A model generated the notes under the pieces. The model was not told where the DNA came from, searched no databases, and worked only from the letters and a program-made list of their open reading frames with translations. This document shows, in pieces, positions 58,095 through 64,000 of a stretch of DNA of 64,000 nt (position 1 is the stretch's first letter; every line of letters begins with the position of its first letter). The position numbers and the translations under genes were made by a program. The stretch comes from Telopea speciosissima (taxonomy: Eukaryota; Streptophyta; Magnoliopsida; Proteales; Proteaceae). Where the stretch lies: contig NC_057920.1 in assembly GCF_018873765.1 (NCBI RefSeq), positions 10,863,307 through 10,927,306 of the forward strand. The letters run 5' to 3'.

Positions 58095-59525
58095 ATGAGA
58101 GAGGAATCGAGAGGAGGTACCATGTTTGCAGAATCAGACGGTGTTTCCCGTTCTAAATTCGGTAATCTCTTACATTCTGATCCAAGCATTCCCACTGCAA
58201 CTGACGAAGACGAAGATTTCAAACCTCGTAAAAGCAGCGTTTCTGAAGCAACTCCACCCTTCTACGATCGTAGCGGCCCCATGAGTCCAGATAGCTCTCC
58301 CTATAACATGTCCCCTTGGGACGCAACTTCATCTCCTTACAGCAAGTCTCCATGGACGAGAAACTCTCCTGTAAGTCCCTTCGATGAGAATTTCCCAACC
58401 AATGGCCTAATCGGATCCCTAGTTCGCGAAGAAGGTCATATTTACTCTTTGGCAGCTTCAGGGGACCTTCTCTACACCGGATCGGATAGCAAGAACATTC
58501 GCGTCTGGAAGAACCAGAAGGAGTTCTCTGGTTTCAAATCAAACAGTGGATTGGTTAAAGCAATTGTTATTCGTGGTGAGAAGATCTTTACTGGTCACCA
58601 GGATGGGAAGATTCGTATGTGGAGGGTTTCCTCTAAGAACCCTAGCGTTTACAAGCGTGCTGGAGCTTTACCGACCTTGAAAGAATTCATCAAGAGCTCA
58701 CTCAATCCGAGCAATTATGTGGAGGTAAGACGTAACAGGAATGGTCTCTGGATCAAGCATTGTGATGCTATTTCTTGTCTTAGCTTGAATGAGGATCAAA
58801 GTCTGCTTTACTCTGGTTCTTGGGATAAAACCTTCAAAGTTTGGAGAATCTCAGATTCCAAATGCTTGGAATCAATAAACGCTCACGACGATGCCGTCAA
58901 CTCTGTTGTCACCGGTTTCGATGGTATGGTCTTCACCGGCTCCGCCGATGGAAGCGTTAAAGTCTGGCGGAGAGAAATACAGGGGAAAGGAACGAAACAC
59001 TTCTTCGTACAAACGTTGCATAAACAGGAATGTGCCGTAACGGCGTTAGCCGTGAACCCATTGTCGCAAATTCTGTATTGTGGTTCATCTGACGGACTCG
59101 TTAACTTCTGGGAGCACGGGAAGCACCTTTCACACGGTGGGGTCATTAGAGGACATAAGTTAGCCGTCCTATGCCTATCTGCAGCTGGGAATCTTGTATT
59201 TACTGGGTCCGCGGACAAGACGATTTGCGTTTGGAGGAGAGAAGGTGGGAATCACTCGTGTCTTTCTGTTTTGACAGGTCATACTGGACCCGTTAAATGC
59301 TTGGCCCACGAAGAAGATCGGGAATCAACGGCTAGTGATCAACGATGGATCGTGTACAGTGGAAGCCTAGATAAATCTGTGAAGGTGTGGAGGGTTTCAG
59401 AGCAAGCACCTGATCTGCAACAATTGGCAGCCATGCAGGAATACATGGCGGAGAATTACACGAATCAAGATGGTCAGAGCTTCTCTTTCCCTGGCACTGG
59501 CACTGGCAAGAAACGGCATTACTGA
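58095..59525 (+). CDS. JGB: JINGUBANG-like WD40 repeat protein
   Basis: Intact single-exon frame of 476 codons, the usual length for this plant family. Arabidopsis JINGUBANG restrains pollen tube germination in moist air, and its relatives are a plant-specific WD40 group. The N-terminal 100 residues are Ser/Pro-rich and probably disordered. Then [17 protein letters not shown] opens seven WD blades at about 115-139, 150-177, 221-251, 262-291, 310-339, 352-380 and 394-432, with clear signatures ([60 protein letters not shown]). ATG 58095 is first; ATG 58122 (GTACCATG, 467 codons) is an equal alternative. Which paralogue is unclear; the name is family-level. Confidence 0.93.
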   Translation: MREESRGGTMFAESDGVSRSKFGNLLHSDPSIPTATDEDEDFKPRKSSVSEATPPFYDRSGPMSPDSSPYNMSPWDATSSPYSKSPWTRNSPVSPFDENFPTNGLIGSLVREEGHIYSLAASGDLLYTGSDSKNIRVWKNQKEFSGFKSNSGLVKAIVIRGEKIFTGHQDGKIRMWRVSSKNPSVYKRAGALPTLKEFIKSSLNPSNYVEVRRNRNGLWIKHCDAISCLSLNEDQSLLYSGSWDKTFKVWRISDSKCLESINAHDDAVNSVVTGFDGMVFTGSADGSVKVWRREIQGKGTKHFFVQTLHKQECAVTALAVNPLSQILYCGSSDGLVNFWEHGKHLSHGGVIRGHKLAVLCLSAAGNLVFTGSADKTICVWRREGGNHSCLSVLTGHTGPVKCLAHEEDRESTASDQRWIVYSGSLDKSVKVWRVSEQAPDLQQLAAMQEYMAENYTNQDGQSFSFPGTGTGKKRHY

Positions 59526-59546
59526 TGTGATTATAAGATTCCAAAT

Positions 59547-59562
59547 GGGGGGGGGGGGGGGG
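59547..59562. repeat. G16 homopolymer just after the WD40 stop codon
   Basis: A run of 16 G starts 21 bases after the TGA, in the 3' untranslated region of the JINGUBANG-like gene. Such a run in an mRNA could form a G-quadruplex, or it may be a sequencing-length uncertainty. Confidence 0.9.
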
Positions 59563-59863
59563 AGGAAGGATTGGAGATGAAGTTTGATTCCCAACATCGC
59601 AACTACGGGCCCACCCAATTGTGTGATCCGAATTTAGACGGTTTGTTTGATCATCGAGAGGGCTAAAGTGTATGGGGTTGAGGTATAATTGGCACGTGTC
59701 AGTAAGAAATGGGGAAAAGAGGGTTAATAAAGGGTTGTAAATAGCCCTTTTCTATAAATTTTTGTTTTGAAGGTAACGCGAAAGGGTGACAACTCGCAAG
59801 AGTGGGGCCCAGTTGTGGTTGTTGTAATCTGTAATTGTAATACTGAAGTTTTTTTTTTTTGGC

Positions 59864-60805
59864 AAATAAAATTTCATTCAAATAAGTTGCATGAAAAACA
59901 AAAAAGTTTGGGTACGAAATATCCAAAACCAAAGAATGGAATATGATCAATCTGTCGTACATGTACTTAATAGGGTCCTCCAAGCTAGGGTATGGGCAAG
60001 CCCACCAATTTCAGATAAAAATCCTCTCCTGTATTGTCGGGTGTGCGGTGTACATCTTGCGGCACAATAGAGGCCATGTGTGCCACGTGGCCTTTGCTGT
60101 GCCGTAAGATGTGCGTCGCACAACCAGTAATACTACAAAGGATCCTAGTCCAGCAATTTCCCTAGATAACACGCTGTAAACACAGCTTACATTACGATTA
60201 CATATATGATTCTTGTGAGTGGTGATGGGCATGGCAGACAACACCATGTGATTACCCATCATAATTAACGATAGCCTATCTAGTCCCCACTTTCCAAAAA
60301 AAGGCATGACAAACAAACCGGGTTTTCCAGCCCATTGTTGGTGACGACGTTTTTTGGACCGTTGTCGGTAGCGGGGGTGTTGGCGAGCCAGCTACGGTTA
60401 GCAGAGTCTTGGAGAAGGACTGGCATGAGCGCACAAACCTCCCATCTTCGGGATCCAGTGACGCACATCTCGGCAGCCACGAAGATGCACCTGCTACCAG
60501 CAACAAGGAAGCGAAAGCTAAGGCGAGCAACGATGAGGTCGTGGCACGCTTCCAAATGGTGCCAAGTGAGGAGGAGGGCGTCGAAGGAGAAGGGGCTGGT
60601 GGAGAAAATGCAGACAGGGTGTTGGGACTGAGAGGATCGGAGTGTTGGGAAGGCGGAAGAGGAGGCGTTGGAGTTGGTGTTGGTGTTGGTGTTGGCGTTG
60701 GTGTTGGCGGTGGAGTGATGGATGTCACCAAAGACGAGGTAAAACCAGATGCGAGAAACAAGGTTGAAAGCGCAGATTGAAGTGAGGGAATGGTAGTTGT
60801 AATAC
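59864..60805 (-). repeat. Local duplication unit A, copy 1
   Basis: About 940 bases repeated at 61565-62490 with high similarity (TTTCATTCAAAT...TTGTAATAC). It contains a foldback (60020-60146) that pairs TGTGCGGTGTACATC with GATGTGCGTCGCACA. On the minus strand two frames stay open across much of 60276-60951, one with a (PT)n or (NT)n run caused by a GGTGTT microsatellite (60664-60712). Conservation of frame between the copies is better in the frame reading CIFVAAEMCVTGSRRWEVCAL. No protein family is recognised. The A/T-run at the left edge would be a poly-A tail on the minus strand. Confidence 0.8.
60664..60712. repeat. (GGTGTT)n microsatellite
   Basis: Seven to eight GGTGTT-like units in copy 1, but only two or three in copy 2 (about 62380-62400), so the run expanded after duplication. 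Confidence 0.8.
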
Positions 60806-60928
60806 ATTTTTTTTTCCCGTAAAACCTCATACACGAATGAATAACATATTTCAATAAAATGCCTTTGATTCCAATTAATGTATTCAATTAAACTTGGACA
60901 ACTTGTGAAGTCTCTTTTATACAATTTG

Positions 60929-61083
60929 GATCCTCTACTGCTGTTGCCCATCCTTCCTCATACAGGTAGGGCCGTAATGACTGCCCTACCCACTGCTGGA
61001 CCACCCTGCCCAAGTGGAGTAGGGGAAGGTGGTCATTGTGCCTTCCTCACACAAGAAGGACAGATAGGCAGCAGTAGAGGATC
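60929..61083. repeat. MITE with GATCCTCTACTGCTG ends
   Basis: GATCCTCTACTGCTGTTGCC on the left and GGCAGCAGTAGAGGATC on the right are inverted. The size (155 bp) and internal GGTGGTCATT words resemble the MITE at 20267-20436. The window ends inside another copy starting at 63988. Confidence 0.8.
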
Positions 61084-61462
61084 AAAATCCTTCTTCTGTA
61101 AGGTCAGCGAAACCTTAAGAAGAAAAAACATTTATAATTAGTATTGAGTGTTGTGTAGAGCAAACTCAAACACATAGTTTCCACTCTCTAAATTTGGTCA
61201 AATTTTATTGTTGCAAGATCTTCTTGACCAAATCCCTTATGCAAGTCTTCTTTCATATTGGAATTATAATATCGATTCTTACCCAAAAAAAAAGAATTAT
61301 AATATCGATAGATGTCCCTTTTGTGCATCTACCATTTTGACAAATCATCTATTTCTTATTTGCTCTTATGTAGAATATATGTGAAAATTCATTCCCTATG
61401 GACATTGGATCACTTCCTATTTCAGAATAAATCACTGGATTGTGCTCCTTCTTACTCCACGT

Positions 61463-61565
61463 GGTTCTCTATATGGGAGGGGTTTGGGTCATCCAAAGGG
61501 TAGGTCGGTCATTTCGCTCACCTCCATGTGTCTAGATACACCCTGCCCCCATGTAGAGAATTTGA
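61463..61565. repeat. Mutator-like MITE, TTCTCTATATGGG ends
   Basis: GGTTCTCTATATGGGAGGGG on the left pairs with AATTCTCTACATGGGGGC read inward. It sits exactly at the left edge of duplication copy 2. Confidence 0.6.
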
Positions 61566-62490
61566 AATAAAATTTCATTCAAATATGTTGCATGAGAAAC
61601 ACAAGGTTTAGGTACGAAGTATTCAAAACCAGGGAATGGAATATGACCAATTTGTCGTACATGCACTTGACAGGGTCCTCCAGGGTAGGGTATGGGCAAG
61701 CCCAACAATTTCGAATAAAAATCCTTTGCAGTACAGCCGGGTGTGTGGTGCACATCCAGCAGCACAGCAGAGGCCATGTGTGTCATGTGTGCCACGTGGC
61801 CTCTGCTGTGTTGCAGGATGTACACCGCACACCTAACGGTACTACAGAGGATCTTGGTCCAACAATTTCCCTAGATAACACGCTGTAAACACAGCTTACA
61901 TTATGATTCCATACATGATTATTGTGAGTGGTGATGGGCATGGCAGACAACACCATGTGATTACCCATCATGATTAACTACAACCTATCTGGTCCCCACT
62001 TTCCAAAAAACAGGCCTGGCAAACAAAGCGCGTTTTCCAGCCCATTATTGGTGACAATGTTTATTGGCCCGTTGTCGATAGTGGTAGTGTTGGCGAGCCA
62101 GCTACGGTTAGCAGAGTCCTTGAGAAGGACCAGCATGAGCGCACAAACCTCCCATCTCCGGGATCCAGTGATGCACAGCTCGGCAACCACGAAGATGCAC
62201 CTGCTACCGGCAGCAAGGAAGTGAAAGCTGAGGCAAGCGACGATGAGGTCGTGACGCGCTTCCAAATGGTGCCAAGTGAGGAGGAGGGCGGCGAAGGAGA
62301 AGGGGTCGGTGGAGAAAATGCAGACAGGGTGTTGGGACTGAGAGGATCGGAGTGTTGGGAAGGCAGAAGAGGAGGCATTGGCATTGGTGTTAGCGGTGGA
62401 GTGATGGATGTCGCCAAAGGAGAGGTAAAACCGATGCGAGAAACAAGGTCAAAAGCGAAGGTTGAAGCGAGGGAATGGAAATTGTAATAC
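61565..62490 (-). repeat. Local duplication unit A, copy 2
   Basis: Matches 59864-60805 nearly throughout, with base changes and fewer GGTGTT units. It includes the same foldback (about 61720-61840). The corresponding minus-strand frames 61978-62265 and 62061-62492 stay open over shorter stretches. Confidence 0.8.
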
Positions 62491-62494
62491 AAGG

Positions 62495-62590
62495 TAAAGA
62501 TGACGATATTGTATCGGCTGATATGTAATGATTATGTATCGGTTTTGGTTACAGTCGATATCGACATGAGTCATTTGTTACGATAGATCT
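62495..62590. repeat. TATCGG-family repeat
   Basis: ATTGTATCGGCTGATATG, then CAGTCGATATCGACATG. It lies directly after duplication copy 2. Confidence 0.45.
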
Positions 62591-63204
62591 GACACTTAAA
62601 AAACTACGAGTGTATTATCGCCAACTCTTTATTGTTTTTCTCTATTGTATTAATCATATGGATCTCATGTGAATTATACCATTCTTTGCACCACCATTGA
62701 TGTAGCATGGGAGATTCTCTTTGGCGTCATGCCAATCCTTCCCCGTGAACTAATTATGTGCACTCTCTCTCCAAAAAAAAAAAAAACCAACTTACTTGGA
62801 CAGACTGGTCCTTTCTCCTTCTCCCAGTTTCGGTCTCTTTTAAACTTTCACTATTTTCTTATATTGAAGATCCCTCTTATTTCTTTGGTGGTGCAAACAT
62901 GTTGTTGCTGTCCTAAGTAGGGAAGCGATGGTATGTTAATTCATTTTCTTATTGATTACAAGTTTCATGCAGGTGTTAATATTCAATGTGGCTGTAATCA
63001 GATTTTTTTCCGTCTTGTGTGTGTCCTTTGTCCGCTTTTGTACATAAATATGTATTCTATGAAATATTTATCAAAGATATTTGACATTTCTGTTAGAATG
63101 ATTCTAAATATTGAACTTGATGTAAAGGTTTAAGAAAAAAATTCAATACATTAAGCTGTCCGAACTCTTCTTCTCAAGATATCTCAAAAAAAAGAGGGCA
63201 AGGA
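62591..63204. other. Gene-free AT-rich stretch
   Basis: I see no coding resemblance and no further repeat structure here. Confidence 0.4.
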
Positions 63205-63305
63205 AGACAATTGTTAGCGCATCTGGCTTGAGGCTAGCCCCCAAGAGGTTCCGAGTTTGCAACCTCCTATTCCTCATCTAGTCTAGGATCCGCCACCACC
63301 CCACA
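63205..63305 (+). mobile_element. tRNA-derived SINE
   Basis: An A-box-like TTAGCGCATCTGGC and a B-box-like GGTTCCGAGTTTGCAACC are followed by a C-rich body and an A-run. The B box is altered (TTGC for TCGA), so it is a SINE relic. Confidence 0.55.
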
Positions 63306-63599
63306 AAAAAGGGAAGGGAGGGGAGGGGAAACAAATAGAGACAAAAGAGACATTTGTAAGCATTTAATTTTGTCTTTCTTACAATGCTTGGTAATTTATT
63401 AAAGTGCTGAATCAAGTAAAACACTTAAGACAATTTGAAAAGCCTAGGGAAGAGGGAAAGAAGAAAGAAAAATTAAATTTTAGGTATTTGATCTTTGTTT
63501 TTGTTTGTATAAAAAAAATTGGATTTGAACTATATAGGGGAATTACCCTAAAGAATTATTGGTGAAAAAAAAAATCTAAGTGGTAATATGCACCAAAGT

Positions 63600-63720
63600 T
63601 TTAAATATCATTATTAGTATCAGTATAAGTCTCCGTCTATATATTAGTATTAGTTTAGGTCTCCGTTTATATTGATATTGATACCGATATGTATCGGTTG
63701 GATCGGCATGTAGCAGATGT
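63600..63720. repeat. TATCGG-family repeat
   Basis: ATTAGTATCAGTATAAGTC and GATACCGATATGTATCGGTTGG. It belongs to the dispersed family. Confidence 0.45.
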
Positions 63721-63806
63721 TGTTTCGCCCTAACAAAATTGATTTCTAAACGATTTTACCTTTATCACAGACTCAGACGTAAGAAGAACAAAATGTTTGC
63801 TAATCT

Positions 63807-64000
63807 CATACATTTTTTTTGGGGGTAAAACCTCATACATTAGTGAATAACATATTTCAAGAAAATACCAGAAAAAAAAATATTATTTTTTATCCCTCCT
63901 ATTTTATGAGGTTCCCAATGCCTTTGATTCCAATTAATGTATTCAATTAAACCTGGACAACTTGTGAAGTCTATTTTATACAATTTGGATCCTCAACTGC
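63807..64000. repeat. Second copy of duplication unit B, cut by the window edge
   Basis: Matches 60800-60945 (AATAACATATTTCAA, TGCCTTTGATTCCAATTAAT, ACTTGTGAAGTCT), with an insertion of about 40 bases. A further MITE copy starts at 63988 (GATCCTCAACTGC) and runs past the end of the window. Confidence 0.8.

Noticed and set aside
60409-60780. Plus-strand frame with a Gly-Val run
   Set aside because: The GV run is only the GGTGTT microsatellite in translation, and the frame is less well kept in the second copy of the unit.
1-64000. CRISPR array, bacterial defence island or prophage
   Set aside because: No spaced direct repeats, operons or bacterial genes; the content is plant nuclear throughout.

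Overview
The window is nuclear DNA of a flowering plant, probably a woody, transposon-rich eudicot or magnoliid. Genes are sparse and carry introns or plant-type promoters. Plant-specific families are present: a FAR1-related protein, a JINGUBANG-type WD40 protein and a plant MAPKKK-like kinase. The space between is filled with copia, L1, RTE and hAT elements, tRNA-derived SINEs and many small foldback (MITE) elements. I see no bacterial operon logic, CRISPR array, rRNA or convincing tRNA gene. The exact species cannot be told from the sequence.

Layout. 1-5.0 kb: no gene, small repeats. 5.5-19.0 kb: a decayed minus-strand copy of the proteasome assembly chaperone 2 gene (PSMG2/PAC2). At least six exons keep recognisable splice sites. 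A 5.4-kb copia element (8095-13508) sits in one intron, and another intron holds a plastid psaB fragment and a LINE scrap. 18.2-18.6 kb: a 5'-truncated RTE LINE with a perfect 17-bp target duplication. 19.6-22.1 kb: an L1-type LINE that carries only ORF1 and is itself hit by a MITE. 23.4-24.4 kb: LINE scraps and a MITE. 24.5-26.2 kb: a Pack-MULE-like element, two roughly 430-bp inverted arms around the 5' part of a MAPKKK-like kinase gene. 26.4-30.2 kb: a FAR1-RELATED SEQUENCE gene with one in-frame TAG. 30.2-41 kb: no firm gene; minisatellites, a SINE, exon-like scraps, a LINE RT fragment. 41.4-41.7 kb: a small plant protein gene on the minus strand. 42.3-43.2 kb: a duplicated unit with a solo LTR in one copy. 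44.86-49.19 kb: an old hAT transposon with ends and 8-bp target duplication. 49.2-57.7 kb: MITEs, SINEs and an orphan promoter-like island. 58.1-59.5 kb: an intact single-exon JINGUBANG-like WD40 gene. 59.9-64 kb: a locally duplicated unit that runs off the window edge.

The genes show no shared pathway. The JINGUBANG-like gene and the small gene at 41.4-41.7 kb look whole. The FAR1-related gene is one base from open, and the PSMG2 copy is a non-processed pseudogene. I did not find a clearly new biological system. The most novel-looking structures are the kinase-carrying Pack-MULE beside the FAR1-related gene's first exon, the ORF1-only LINE, and the duplicated unit at the right edge.
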